In this document: piece after piece, positions 1 through 12,325 of the stretch
Numbering within the stretch: position 1 is the stretch's first letter
How the letters are laid out: each line of letters starts with the position of its first letter
Origin: Micropterus salmoides
Taxonomy: Eukaryota > Chordata > Actinopteri > Centrarchiformes > Centrarchidae
Direction: 5' to 3'
Assembly (NCBI RefSeq): GCF_014851395.1
Contig: NW_024040041.1
Coordinates: forward strand, 9,416,041 to 9,480,040
Length of the DNA stretch: 64,000 nt
Position numbers and translations under genes: made by a program
Notes under the pieces: model-generated
The model's database searches: none
What the model was told of the DNA's origin: nothing
The model's input: the letters and a program-made list of their open reading frames with translations, nothing else

Positions 1-291
1 CTCACTCCAAACACACACATAGTTAAATAGTTTGGGGACATGCAATCATGCGCAAACATACGACACACACACATTAGCTCTAGACCTACATACAGATGAT
101 ATTTATTGCTCCCCAATCGTTATGTATTGTGCTGAACCACTAAGAAGAGAACACTTATCCCACTCAAATGCCTTACTTAACCAGATGAATTAATAATGAG
201 AGTGGTATGTGATTTCTTTGGCCAGGATTGGATGATTTGTAAGGTTAATGCATGGTGATAATTTGGCAGTCTGGTGCTTCTCCAAATGCAG
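1..291 (+). other. Intron of the ankfn1-family gene (left edge of window)
   Basis: This stretch precedes the first visible exon and ends in a normal acceptor (AG at 290-291). No coding exon is visible. Earlier exons, expected to hold the ankyrin repeats and the start of the FN3 domain, lie outside the window to the left. Confidence 0.6.
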
Positions 292-3200
292 GGAGTCCAT
301 TACTTTGTGAGAGTGAGTGCCTACAATGTGAAAGGCTGGGGCCCGCCTCAGTGCTCTACTCCAGTCAGCGCTGCCCCCTCCAGTGAGTATACTGAACTGC
401 AAACTTTGATGAATGTGGACATAACTACTTTCAAAGGGCTCCATTCTGTTTCTCTCTGTCCCTGAGTAACTTCTTGGCTGACATTGAGTTTGATGTGAAA
501 GAAGTGGAACCCACTCATGGTCGGGTAGATTAATGAATTATTAAAACGTGGAGAATTAAAGATGTCACTATGAGTCAATGGGCCTTGTACCTGGGCTGCT
601 TTAGGTTTGAATTCAGCTCATACTCTTGCTTGTATTCCATCCCTCTCTCTCTTTCTTGCTGCATTATTTGCTGTTACTTTCCACTTTTTGCTCTATTCAG
701 TGCAGTGATGCAAAAATTGCCACACTATGTACTTAGGGCTGGGCGATAAGATTTTATCACGACAAAAACTTGCCAAACAGTGGATAACTTAACAAATCTG
801 AGGAAGAACATTCAAAACAGTTAAGTAAAATATTTTTTCCTCAACAAATAAATATCTTAATAGAAAAATTAAGTGCTAATGTTGTAATGTGCATGATTCA
901 AATGAATTAAATCAAACTCTTTAGTGACGATATATTGAACTTTAACTGTTATTGAGGAAAATTATATTGCGATAATTATCATTATTGATTTATTGCCCAG
1001 CCCTATATGTGCTTGAAATGCAATGTAAAGGCAAAAAAAAATCATAATTAGTAGTGACATTAATAATATTCAGCATGTTGCAGTGTCATTTAGGTAACAC
1101 AATTTCACTTCATTGACTTAATTTCTAACTTTTTAAAAGGAGTTCCAGCCGTTCAGAATGAATCAGCATCGAAATGTTCAGAGTCAGAGCACACAGATGG
1201 TCTCTCATGCAATCGCTCTTGCCTCCTAATCACCAAGATAGGAAAAAGCAGCACTCAGGACTCGCCTGCAAATGAGTTCTTGATGTCTTGAATGATTTTT
1301 CCATAATTGCATAAAAATGGAGGCAAAGACTTGTTTCTCTCTTTCTTCCTGTGCAGGTTGGAGAGAGTGCATCGGTGTGAAGTCACAGTTCAGAAACCAT
1401 GAGGGCCTTGTTAGGAAACTACTGGAAGATGCCAGAGAACCACATTACAGAGGATACTGCATAGGTGACACCGGGGATATATAACGTTTTCAGTGGCTGT
1501 GAAGCAAGCATATATGAGTGTACCTGTATTTATTTATCACCACAGTACCGCAAAATTTTCTGTCACAGTGTTTAAGTCACAATGAAAAGAAAACAAATAC
1601 ATATTAACCTTGTTTGTCAATTTGGATGTCCTAATACATTCATATTTGCCATTAGATACAATAAAGCAAAGTCACAATTTTCCTCTTTTGCTCTTTTGCA
1701 CTGTACATTTGGTGGTTACTTCATCGTTAACTTAAAAACACAAACTCTCCTCTGCAGTATAACAGCAAGTGATTCTCATCCTTTCTGATCCTCCTCTCCT
1801 CTGCTCCACAGAGAACTCAAAGCCTCAGAGTCCCAGCAAGCGTCTGTCTATGTCTCGAGGCATCAAGCAACTGTTCCAGTCCGCCACCAAGTTTGTTCGT
1901 CTCCTACAGAGGTAGTGCATCATCTGTTTTACCTGTCCCATTGTGCCTTGAGGGTATGGGGAGTAACGGATTAAATGAGATGCATTTACAGCAGTGTAGA
2001 CTACAAAGTACAAGTCCAAACTCTTATCTGTTACGGTTAGTGAAAAAGAATCGTAGTCACATTAAAGCTGCTGCAGCCTCAAGATTAGAGAAGAGGTCTT
2101 TTGAACAGGGTGAAGTTTGAAATCATTGAACTGAGGCATGTGGCATGTGACTGATCAAAGTTTCTTGCTGCCACAAACGTTCAGTGGATCACACTCACCA
2201 CAGTAGCTAGCAGTGTATAAAAAGGGCCGTTCCTAGATAGGAAATGGTGTAATTTCACAAATAGAAACCACAGCAGTGCTTTAAAAAGGTGGTTGCTGCA
2301 TAGATTATGCATTTTCTGTTAATCTTATATTGATGTTATTAGGGGCACGTACCTGGCTACTGTGTTCTACCACAAGGAAAACATCCTGGTTACAGCTGAA
2401 GATCAAATCCCACTCGTGGAGATCCAGTGCTGCCCCACCTCCATCGCCCACGACTTTTCTTGGTTTGCCAAGGTGAGCTGTCAGAAGCACACATGTATAC
2501 GTTTATTCAACATATACTGCAATAAACGATTTTGGTAACTTGTAAATCCATTTGAAATATATGTATAGTCAGTGAATTTTTTATTTTTTTTTCATAATCA
2601 AACACACAAGTCTTCCATTGTTCTCTTTGTTGATTCAACAAATGTAATTATTCTGTGTGAATTTCAGTTTAAAATTGAATGTAATTTTTTCCCCCTTCTA
2701 GTTGTCCTGTGCATGGCAACAAGTGCCCTGGCTCCAGCAGGCCCTTTCCTCTGCTCACTCATCCCCCTCCTCCCTCCTTCAGAACAGGCACAACATTTTA
2801 AGAGCTGTTTCCCAGTTGCAGGTAGGACGTTAAGCAGCTTACTCTGCATGATAAGAAGCTTCAAAATGGGTTAATTGCTATTTTAATTACCTCCTAAATA
2901 TCTCTTCTCACTCCTACTCTTCTTACATGTGCCTCATTTCCCAATCTCAAGCTACCTGCCTGTACCCCTAGAACTTGTGATTCACTGCATTAATCCCTAA
3001 TAGCCTTGTATTAATTCATCCTTGTGTTTCTGTTTTACCTCTCTGCCTTTCCCTGCCTTCAGTCTTCCTTGGCAACAGTGGACCTGGGCCAGGTGTACTA
3101 TGAACCTCTGAAAGACCGGCAGGGCAATGTCTTACTGGTGACTCTGAAGGAGTTCCCAAACCCTCCCAGGTGAGAGAGTATTTTATAACATTCTCTTAAT

Positions 3201-6200
3201 CCCCATGTCTTCTTTGTCGCACAAAAAGCACACAGCATCAAAAGAGTCTTTCATGTGTCTTCTGTTTGAAGGACAGTCTCCAACTCACCATTCAGCTGCT
3301 CACAGTCATGTCCTAAACATTTTTAATGAAACGAACCTTTTCAAAATCTACCAGATTGAATGTTTATCGGTCAACCAAATCAGAATCTCTCTTGCCCAGG
3401 GGGAGATAATAACCTAATCAGGCTGAGTTATCGCAAATACAACTTGATGTTTTCAGGATATCCAGCGTGTCTGTTGGTCGGTTGTTTGCGTTATACTAAT
3501 TTGATTTAATTAATCTAGCTGTTTTTCATTGGTGACTCAATGTGGTTGCGTTTTATTCTTACCCTGGCTTGTCTGCACTGCTCCTAGCCCTCCTGAACCT
3601 CCGTTCCACTGGATGCCCCTAACCCGCCTGGAAAAGAACCGCAGCAGAACTCCTCTGCTGCCGGAGCCCACTGCCATGGACCTGCTCTATGAGCAACTCA
3701 AGGTGAACCTGAGTTTGTGTTTGTATAAAAGAGAGAGACACAGAAAGCCATTATCACAGACACAACGAGCGGCAGCTACGTGCAACAGAACATGTTGAGC
3801 ACTGAGTGTACAGTGATTTAGTATATTGACTTCATTATTGACTTTATTATTGAGCCATGTTTTTCTCTCCTGTGCAACTCAAATAACCCCGAAAAATGCA
3901 ATGGAATTAATTTTGTAAGCCAAAACCAAATTAGCTAATTAAAAACAAAATGAGACACGGCAAATAAAAGGCATCTAAACATTGTATCCTATTAACATCA
4001 TTTAAAATCCCTTGCCTGCTTCTCTCTGTTCTCCAGGAGAAACTATCTTTCCACAGGAACAGCATTCAGTGGGCCCAGCCGGGTCTGTACGTGGGAATCC
4101 TGAAACTGTGCAGCTCGGTAGAACAGATCAGGGTCCTGGCACCCCTGAGGCTGCCCAATCTACTCTGCCACACACGGATCCGACACAACGCGCACGTTTC
4201 CAGGTAACACAGTTTGAATATGGGATATACTGTGCCAGGCCCATCACAAACTTCGCTGATTTGTTCAAGGACCAAAGGGCCGTTGTCCATATTGTAGCTG
4301 GAAAACCAATGATTCCTTGTTGTTGCTGAGTATTTTAGAAATCATACCATACCACACTAGTCGTATGCTTTCAGGTGTTCAAGAAAACCCTCTATGCTTT
4401 AAAAATGATGACAAATGTGGTAGTTCATGGCATTAGAAAGGATGCTGTTTGGCACCTAACTTTCAAGTTTTGGATGGTGGACTTTCCCCACAAGCCTTCA
4501 CCAACAAGGCAGTGGACCTTATGTTAAGCTTAAATCAATCCAAAAACGCAAGTTATGCTTTGGAAAATGGTCGATGCAATTAGTAATTAATGGATCACAA
4601 CATGCAAAGCTACATATATGATCCTTAGATGTTTTTTTTACCCTTATTGTCTAAAGATCTTTATCATTATGACTTTTCTAGCAGTGTTTTGTTAACTGCA
4701 TCATCGTTGTGTGACAGAGAGGAGTGGGCATGGCTTCAGAGTCATGTTTACACCACAACCAATGGCAGTGTTCAGAACCTGTTGAGCGGCGAGGATGAGA
4801 GCATCATGGAGAGCAGCGGGCTGGTGGAGTTCATCAGGTCTCTGAGAGCAGCAGTCACACATCTTCTGACAAAGCTCAACATCCCCCTCTACAGGGTAAA
4901 ACTTGTTTTAAAAAGCCATCTTGAAATTCTCCTTAGTGAGCAGTTATGTTTTGATTTGTTTAGAAAGGAGAATATTATTCTGAGTTGGTTTAGTTTGTCT
5001 GTGTTTATACTATTTTATCATGACACTGCATTGCAGGCATAATGAAATTCAGTTTGACATGTAGCCCACAACAGATTTTCATAACATTTGGACATATTTT
5101 TGTGTCTGTGACAGGCGTATCAGTATGGTGTGTACACCCGGGAGCTGCTGCAGTTTGGAGACAAGCTGTCCATGCTGCTGCTGCTGCCTCCCAGTGAGGA
5201 CTTTAGCTCCAGCTACTGGCCTGTGGTGGGGACCAAGGAGCCTGGGCTCACCATGCCCCTGCAGATCTTTGAGCTGGGTAGGTGGAGAACTAACGTTGCA
5301 CAGGCAACATAGATACGAGATGTAGTTGCACTGTTTTTCAAGCAGTGCTGAGAGAGAGAGCCCACAAAAACGGGAGCCAAGCTATGCCACTGGCAGCAAG
5401 TGTAAAAAAAACAAACAACAAATTTGATTCGTCTGAGTATAGTGGACCTTGAGGTTAAGATGAAATACCTGGCAGGGTACTTACTGAGAACAGCATGGTG
5501 TCCCTTTGAAGTTTTGAAAAACAGAATCACCACATAAGTACAAAGTGACAACAGTGATTTCATATGCCTTACATGAAAAGATCACTAAATGTGTCTCATC
5601 TTCATAGGGACTAAACGAAAGAATTTTAAATAACCCCAAAAATAACCCATGAAATGCAATTCAACCATTGCCTGTTTGGTTGTGTGTAAAGCACACTTTG
5701 GAAAATTGAGACACTTTTATTGTTGTTCCTTATCTAATTAGCCTTTGATCCTACTTTTCATCCACACGTTAGGATTTGTATTGGCTCTAATTTAAATCCA
5801 TCTTTCCTTTTGACCGTTCTTGAAAGTTCCCACGCTAAAGGTATGCTATAGTGTGCTAATGAGTTCCAAGGCTTCTTCTATCAGCTTTGATGTAGCGATT
5901 TGTCTTTCCTCTGAACTGTGGCTCATCACCAGTTCACTTCTGGACATATGAGCGGGACTTCCTGTCCCAGTACTGCCAGGCCTGGGTGAGGCTAGAGCTG
6001 GACACTCATCTGGCCCAGCAGGCTCTGCGGGAGGCACTGGACACCAGGGAGATGCAGGAAGCCCGAGAGTGCTTGAACCACATCACTGAGCTTTCCCAGG
6101 TGAGATCATAAAAGCAGATGAATACTTGAAAGAAGAACTTGTGAACATACAGTACAGGACAGTACGACATACTGGTCCACCTCAGACCCTGCTGCTGTTG

Positions 6201-7831
6201 CAAAATCCACATGTTAGATGTCTTGAGACTAAAATATTCTCTTTTATTCTGCTTTTCTTTTTAAACATCTCTTATTTTATAATTATTCTGGGGATAAGGG
6301 AAATGAATAAGAAATAAAGGTTTTTACTTGGATTCAGTGTGTAGCAGCCTGGAAATTTTATATTTTGAGTATTTCACTTGAAGACCAGTCACCAGTTGGA
6401 CATTTGTTGCAGACATTATGACATTATTTTCCTGTTTCTTAGCGTCTGGATGTGGTGTGGAGGGATGCCCGCTGGATTATGGACTGTCTACAGTGCGTTC
6501 GGTCTAAGCAGTGGGTGGGGGCGGTGCCTCTAGGCCTGGTGATGGGAGGAGACCCACCTGCACGTCCTGATGGTGAGGAAGAGGAGAGTTTGACTGCCAG
6601 ACTGACGTGGCCCCATCGGATACAAGCACAGAGAACCATTACAGGTACAGTGATTATCTGGGTGCAGACAAGCACGGATCAAGGTTAACATCGTAGTTAA
6701 ATAAGACATTTTAGTTTTATTTTGTACACATAAAAATTTTTAAATTATAACTTTCATTTTCAATAGATATTAAGTGTGACAGGCTGAACCATAGAGAGAT
6801 ATTGTATATTAAATATAAAACAATGTATGAAAGACATAGTATACAATTTCCCACTTGAGATAAGACTGTTGTAATAATAAGACACTACTTTGGCACAGCT
6901 GTGCTTTCAGCTAAATGGTAACACAAGTGTGCTAATACGCTCAAAATGACATGTTGATGTTTAGCAGGTATAATGTTTCTCATGTTCACCATCTTAGTTC
7001 AGTGTGACTGTCAATTGCTTCAGTTTGAATGCTGCTATAATTTGAGGATTAACTTCTTTTTGTCTTCCCATTCACCTTTCAGAGAGTTTAGTCAGCGAGA
7101 CTCCCCCAAATGTTGTCACCGCTGAGATTGCCGCTCCTGCAGGAATCATGGCTGTTCCTGAAGAGCCTGCACTGGTGTTAACGGAGGGCGTGGTGGAGGG
7201 TGGATACCCAGTAGACATTGGTGCGCAATCAGCTGTTGACTTGACAAGCGCTGGGCAGTCAGAATCAGGATGTGCAAGCGTTTTAATCGACTCTGGACTG
7301 GAACCTGCTGCTGTTGCACAGTTGGAAATTGGGTATACAGTTTTGGACGCTCAGGAGGCCTACAGTGGGGAACAGGACTTTCCTTCCAGCATCACTGAGG
7401 TAATCCAGCCAATGGAGATGGCAGAGTTAGTGGACATCTTGCCCACGCTGAGTCTTATTGAGGAGGATACCTCCAGTGGCCTGTCCACACCATCAGTGAT
7501 GGAAATGCTAGAGAACTTTGGACTGGGGATTGGTGAAAACAACATCGCCTTAGACTTAGAGAATTCAAACTTGATGAATGGAGCCGGGTGTCTGTCACAG
7601 GCCAGCGTGCACTATAACAGCAGCAGCAATGTGAGAGAGACACTTTGTGAGACTACTGTGTTACAAAGACAAGACATGTCCGCGTCTCCTGCCACAGGTG
7701 GTGACATGTCCGTTTTGAGCTGGGATTTTCCTCCAAAGGATTCACAGTCTGAGCAGGTTTCCAGCAAGGGAGCATGCTTTCCAGCGAGAAACCATGTGGA
7801 GTGGGACAGACCCTCTAATAGCTCATCCTGA
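292..7831 (+). CDS. ankfn1: ankfn1-family protein (ankyrin repeat and fibronectin type III domain), 3' part, 13 exons
   Basis: Exons seen: 292-382, 1357-1464, 1812-1911, 2343-2472, 2702-2821, 3063-3169, 3588-3702, 4037-4203, 4718-4895, 5115-5277, 5933-6099, 6443-6644 and 7083-7831 (stop included). All have GT/AG borders, and joined they give one open frame of 798 residues with compatible phases at every junction. The first exon is the end of an FN3 domain (YFVRVSAYNVKGWGPP). Later exons carry the conserved core of the ANKFN1/Nmf9/wide awake family, including GLYVGILKLCSSVEQIRVL and HVSREEWAWLQ. The last exon is long, acidic and Ser/Thr-rich, ending in NSSS. Family members act in neuronal function and cell polarity in fly and mouse; the biochemistry is not settled. 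Human ANKFN1 is on 17q, so this copy beside kdelr3/kcnj4/sox10 may be a whole-genome-duplication paralogue rather than the direct orthologue. The 5' end is outside the window. Family call is strong; orthology is uncertain. Confidence 0.85.
736..1003. mobile_element. MITE in ankfn1 intron
   Basis: The ends are inverted repeats: AGGGCTGGGCGATAA at 735-749 pairs with TTATTGCCCAGCCCT at 990-1004, one mismatch in 15. A TA dinucleotide lies directly outside each end, consistent with a TA target-site duplication. The AT-rich interior has no coding potential. It is a non-autonomous DNA transposon; superfamily not certain. Confidence 0.65.
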
Positions 7832-8512
7832 TATCGACCCAAGTACCAGCCTGCTTTGAACTTGTATCAGTTAAAAACTAATCAGTAGGCTGCACATGGT
7901 TGACCAACTGTGAGAAAATTCAAGTTTCTAACAGGCTTGGATATTAAAATTTTCATGATTCTGACTGTCAACCAGTGGCCACCTGCACAGGTAATATTAC
8001 CTGTTGTAGAGGAAAATTCAAGTGATATCTAGACAACTTTATTTAACACATCGTTACAGCTGATCTAATGGTGGATGTGGGAAATGAAAAAAAAGACATG
8101 ATTTATCTTGTTTGCACATTTCTGTTTAGTTTATCTTTTCTAATGTTCCGTTCATCAGAGCTTCTTGTGTGGAAAAATTAAGCTAGTAATTTTTATGACT
8201 TGAATATCCATCACTCACTACAGCACAAAGCAACACTGCTGCCTTTTGGAGCTAGTAAACAAACTAAGCATACGATTCAGTAACATGGCAGAGTTTGCTT
8301 TGCAGTCTATGAAATAATGTATGTGTTATTGAATAGTTGTTGTTCTCTTTGATTTACCTGTGTGCACTTTATGGCCTTCCATAACAAGTACACAGTAGCA
8401 ACATGTATAATCCTGTTGATTATACATTAACCGCTACAGGTCCTACCAGTTTCCAGTTCTGTCAATTCTGGTATCCGGAAACTCTAATGGAAACTGTGCA
8501 TGCACAGTAAAA

Positions 8513-8522
8513 AATAAATAAA
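8513..8522 (+). terminator. Probable polyadenylation signal of ankfn1
   Basis: Two overlapping AATAAA hexamers (8513-8518 and 8517-8522) lie about 690 bases after the stop codon on the coding strand. Exact cleavage cannot be told from sequence. Confidence 0.4.
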
Positions 8523-9329
8523 TCAATGCGTAAAGAAACATGTGAGCTTTGCTTTGGAGTTGATTTAGCATTTTCATCTGTATTTACTGTATCTTATCCA
8601 CCTCCTGCATAGCATCCGGTCAGTCAACTGAGCTGCAGAGAAAGAGAGAAAGGGTATTGTGCCAAATGGATGAAAAGTTTGGCCTTAAAGGAATTACCAC
8701 AGAGACATTTCAGGTGTGTGTGATGAGTGGCAGAGTTAGGTGGTTTTCCTAGTTGAACCTCTTTGCTGTAGTTTCTTTACAAAAGACCTGCTAAATTAAG
8801 TTATGTACTCTTAGCAGACTAAAAATACAAGAATAGAATATAGTTGAAGAGAAGAAAATAGTTTGGAAAAGCTTTTCCTTGCAGCTCAGTGCCTTTCAAC
8901 AAAAGTCAAAATATGGTTATTTTCACTGGGGTTTTACATTTTGCATTGCCATAGGTCATTGTGTATTAAACTGGTAAGTGAGTTTAAAGTGCCCAAACTA
9001 ATGTTGTTAAAAAATCCCATTAAATACTGCCTGTGAGGCTTTCACATAGTGCTTTAGTATTTCATGTTTCATTTTTGAGGTGGTTTGCACTTCCTACATT
9101 TCTCTACTTCTTGTGTAAAGTGAGGAACAAATCAATGTCAGTCAATAAAGGCCCTGCACACCCAGAGTACACTTCACTAGGTGTTAACTTGTGTGACCTA
9201 AGTAGACCTCTTCTCATGACTGTGTGTGGGCATGTACAGACTGTGCCTGATTGACATCCTCTCAACACACACATTACCCATTCTTATTGGTACTTTTAAA
9301 ACGCCATGTTAATCCATCATACTTCAGCG

Positions 9330-9446
9330 TAATTTCACTGTTCAACATCAACAAGACATCCACCGTCTGGCAAGAGATACAGAAGTATCTGCGGTCGCCC
9401 CACTTGACTCCAGAGCAGCTTCTTCCCCCAGGCTGTAAGACTCAGT
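9330..9446 (+). mobile_element. LINE 3'-end fragment (degenerate)
   Basis: The stretch near 9415-9445 (AGCAGCTTCTTCCCCCAGGC followed by TGTAAGACTC) resembles the end of the reverse-transcriptase ORF in many fish non-LTR elements. No longer open frame survives. Assignment is by pattern only. Confidence 0.3.
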
Positions 9447-9480
9447 TGATTCATCATCAGGACTGATTCATCATCAGGAC
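9447..9480. repeat. 17-bp direct repeat, two copies
   Basis: The unit TGATTCATCATCAGGAC occurs twice in perfect tandem. Confidence 0.9.
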
Positions 9481-10215
9481 TGTACCATGCAAAATAGTTT
9501 ATTTCTGTATAAAATCCTTCCTAAAATCTGAGTTTTTGAATATATTGTTTGCTTTGTAGCATAAAGGGAACTACAAATTACATCTCAACCCTGTTGTAAT
9601 ATGACAAATACACGTAATGAATTATACACACACAGCAGTTTCACTGGAGATAAATAAAATGTCACATCTCTGTCTTATAAGCGGAAACATGGGGGAGAAT
9701 ATAAGATTTAACAAAACAATGTAGTTAAACAATCTTTTGAGAGTTTCTCCCTGCTGTGTTACCAATTAGTATGCTAATCAGAGTTGATGTACTTTGTCCA
9801 CGTTTATCACACAAATGTTATTACAAAGTGTGATATATTAAATTTCTAATTAACTTAGTGCCAACTCTGTCCAACATCAAATAGTCACTGATTAGGTGAT
9901 CAAAGCAGAACATTATCAATTTACTCTGACATTAACTGTCACAATTGCAATTTTCCCATTACTAATTAATATTAGCGCCACTGATAAGTATGCCTCAATG
10001 GTTTGCAATGTTAAAATGGTGATAAGTTGTATTCTGATGGAACAACCTACTGTTCAACCTCCAGACCAAGGGTGTAACCACTGTCTCTACCATGGTTCCA
10101 CCCTTTGTAAATACTAAATGCTCTTTGGATGTCCTGTCCAATCCCTTATAACGTTGGGCAGAAAATTTGAAACACCGCTGCCTCGTTTAAATGGTTTATT
10201 TCTCTGGTTTTCAGT

Positions 10216-10251
10216 CAAAATATTATATTTAGCCAAAATATTATATTTAGC
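10216..10251. repeat. 18-bp tandem repeat, two copies
   Basis: The unit CAAAATATTATATTTAGC is repeated perfectly, head to tail. Confidence 0.9.
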
Positions 10252-10695
10252 CTACAGTCTATTGTCTGGACCAGAGACTGTGTAGAACTGCCCTCAAGTG
10301 GTCTCAGTGCGGAACTACAACACTAAATCTAATGTTGAACTCGTTATCTGTGTGATTATCAATACTAACCACGGAACAAAAACAACAGTATTGGTGGTCA
10401 TTATGTTAGTAAAGAGCCGCTTTAATAACAGACGCCTGGTGTGGTGGTCTTCACTGCATGATAACTTCACTTCGGCGTTATAATGTCAGGAGTGTCGCGG
10501 TGGCAGTGTGGAGCACTTCTCTGCTCTTCCACGGACTGCAGGCAGCTGCAATGATGCTCTCTGCGGTTTGCTGTTAATAAAATCACAAATACAAAGACGA
10601 GGACATCTCAGTCGCAAGGGCAACACCCGTCTCCTGCATTTTAGGTCACCGAAAAAACCGTCAGGACAAAGGCAGATTGTAGCTTCTCTGTTAGG

Positions 10696-12015
10696 ATGTC
10701 ATCATCTGAAAATGCTGCGTCACATGAAGGTATGTCGATTATTGTTCTCACGGCAAGTTGGTGATTGGTGACTGTAGCCTACTATCCCTTAATATATCAT
10801 ACATGCTATATAAAATCAAACAGCATAGTCCACAATACATAAATCTGCCAAAATATGATTTTAAATGTTCCCTAGAAAATGATGTAGTATTTTTGGAATA
10901 TCTATTTTAAATATGCTAGATGCTACTTATACTTGTGTTAATGATACAGTTATAATATTATGTAATATAACTGTAATTTTGCCACAGTTTGTGAAGCCTC
11001 ACCCCCTACAGCAGAGGCTGACGAACCCGTGAGGATTGTTCTGTTGGGGAGGACAGGAACAGGCAGAAGCTCCTCCGGCAACACCATCCTGGGCAAATCC
11101 GCCTTCTGTGTCAAGGTCTCCCCCTGTTCTGTCACCACACAGTGTAACAGACAGACTTGGACAGTAGACGGGCGGAGCATCTCTGTGATTGACACTCCAG
11201 GTTTCTTCCACACACACCTGTCCCCTGAGCAGGTCATGGCAGAGGTGGGACAGTGTGTTGTCCTTTCCTCTCCGGGACCCCACGCCTTCTTGGTGACCCT
11301 GCAGCCTGGCAGATTCACCCACGAGGAGAAGGATGCTTTAGAGTGGATCAAGGCTATGTTTGGACCTGGAGCTGCCAGGTTTACCATGGCGTTGTTTACC
11401 TGGGGAGACCAGCTGCAGGGCAAACGCATCGAGGACTTCCTGGAAGAGAACAATGAGCTGTCGGAATTTGTCAACAGCTGCCATGGGGGGTACCAAGTCT
11501 TTGATAATAGTGAACAGGACAAGACAACGGAGTGCTCACAACAGGTCAGACAGCTTCTGAAGAAGGTAGACAACATTGTGGCGACCAATGGAGGCAGTTG
11601 CTATAGCAGTGAGATGTTCAAGGAGGCTGAGAGGGCCATCAGAAGGGCACAAGAGAGGATTCTGGGAGAAAGAGGACACAAAGTGGAGTCCCTTCAGAAG
11701 GAGGCTGAAGACAAACAAGAGCCGGGACCAGAGGTGGAGAGGAGGAGGGAGGAAGAAGAGGCCAGGAAAAGGGCGGAGAGGCTTTTCTGGTGCGAGCTGG
11801 TGACGGCGCTGGGAAAAGGTGCAGCAGAGGGGGCAGGGATCATGGGGAAAGACAAAGGAAAAGGGAAAGCTGTGAAGAAGGTGAAGGTGATGGAGAAGGC
11901 GGCAGCTCTGGCTGCATCGCCTCTGTCCATCAGTTCTGCTGCAAAAGCAGTGGGAGGGGCTGTGAGAGAGGGAAGCAAGGTGTTATATAAACACAGAAAA
12001 ACCTTCCTGCACTGA
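10696..12015 (+). CDS. GIMAP/AIG1-type GTPase (GTPase of immunity-associated protein-like)
   Basis: Two coding exons: 10696-10729 (start ATG; MSSSENAASHE) and 10988-12015, with donor GT at 10730 and acceptor AG at 10986-10987. They join in frame to 353 residues. The AIG1 domain follows: RIVLLGRTGTGRSSSGNTIL (G1 loop plus the family's GNTIL), VIDTPGFF (G3), then LFTWGDQL where the G4 region lies. The C-terminal third is a charged helix rich in Arg, Glu and Lys, then an Ala/Gly/Lys-rich tail; I see no clear membrane anchor. GIMAPs are guanine-nucleotide-binding proteins of lymphocytes, usually in clusters in fish; only one copy is here. The usual P-loop Lys (GxxxxGKS) is Arg. Downstream kdelr3 converges from the opposite strand. 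Family call firm; no one-to-one orthologue assigned. Confidence 0.88.
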
Positions 12016-12185
12016 TGACTATGACCATATTTAATGAGGTGTTTCCAGGAAACAGGGACATTGTGGCGTCTGTGGTCAGCAGTCACTTAGCTTTGTTTTC
12101 ACTGTCAATCATACATCTAATGTTATCAGTCTGTTTAACATCAGCACAACGCACCAGCACTTTCAGATCATACTGTTAAATAAGA

Positions 12186-12215
12186 ATGTATGTATGTATG
12201 TATGTATGTATGTAT
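12186..12215. repeat. (ATGT)n microsatellite
   Basis: About 30 bases of perfect ATGT repeat. Confidence 0.95.
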
Positions 12216-12319
12216 TTGTCCTCCCTACAGAAAGGTAAACATCCTGGTGTGTTGCAGTCCATCTGGATTGGTAACAAAAGAACATAGCCACACCTTTGAT
12301 TTGAGAGAATTCACGTTAT

Positions 12320-12325
12320 AATAAA
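12320..12325 (+). terminator. Candidate polyadenylation signal of the GIMAP gene
   Basis: AATAAA on the coding strand about 305 bases after the stop codon; the first such hexamer noticed downstream. Confidence 0.35.

Larger units (their letters stand above)
7832..10695. other. ankfn1 3' UTR and spacer before the GIMAP gene
   Basis: The first about 700 bases are probably ankfn1 3' UTR, given the AATAAA pair near 8515. The rest is AT-rich and shows no convincing exon. It includes a LINE-like fragment at about 9330-9480 and two short direct repeats (listed separately). The part just before 10696 is probably the promoter and 5' UTR of the GIMAP gene. Confidence 0.5.

Noticed and set aside
4012..4329. 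Frames overlapping ankfn1 exons (for example 4012-4329, 2572-2874)
   Set aside because: They run across splice sites or use another frame of a confirmed exon.
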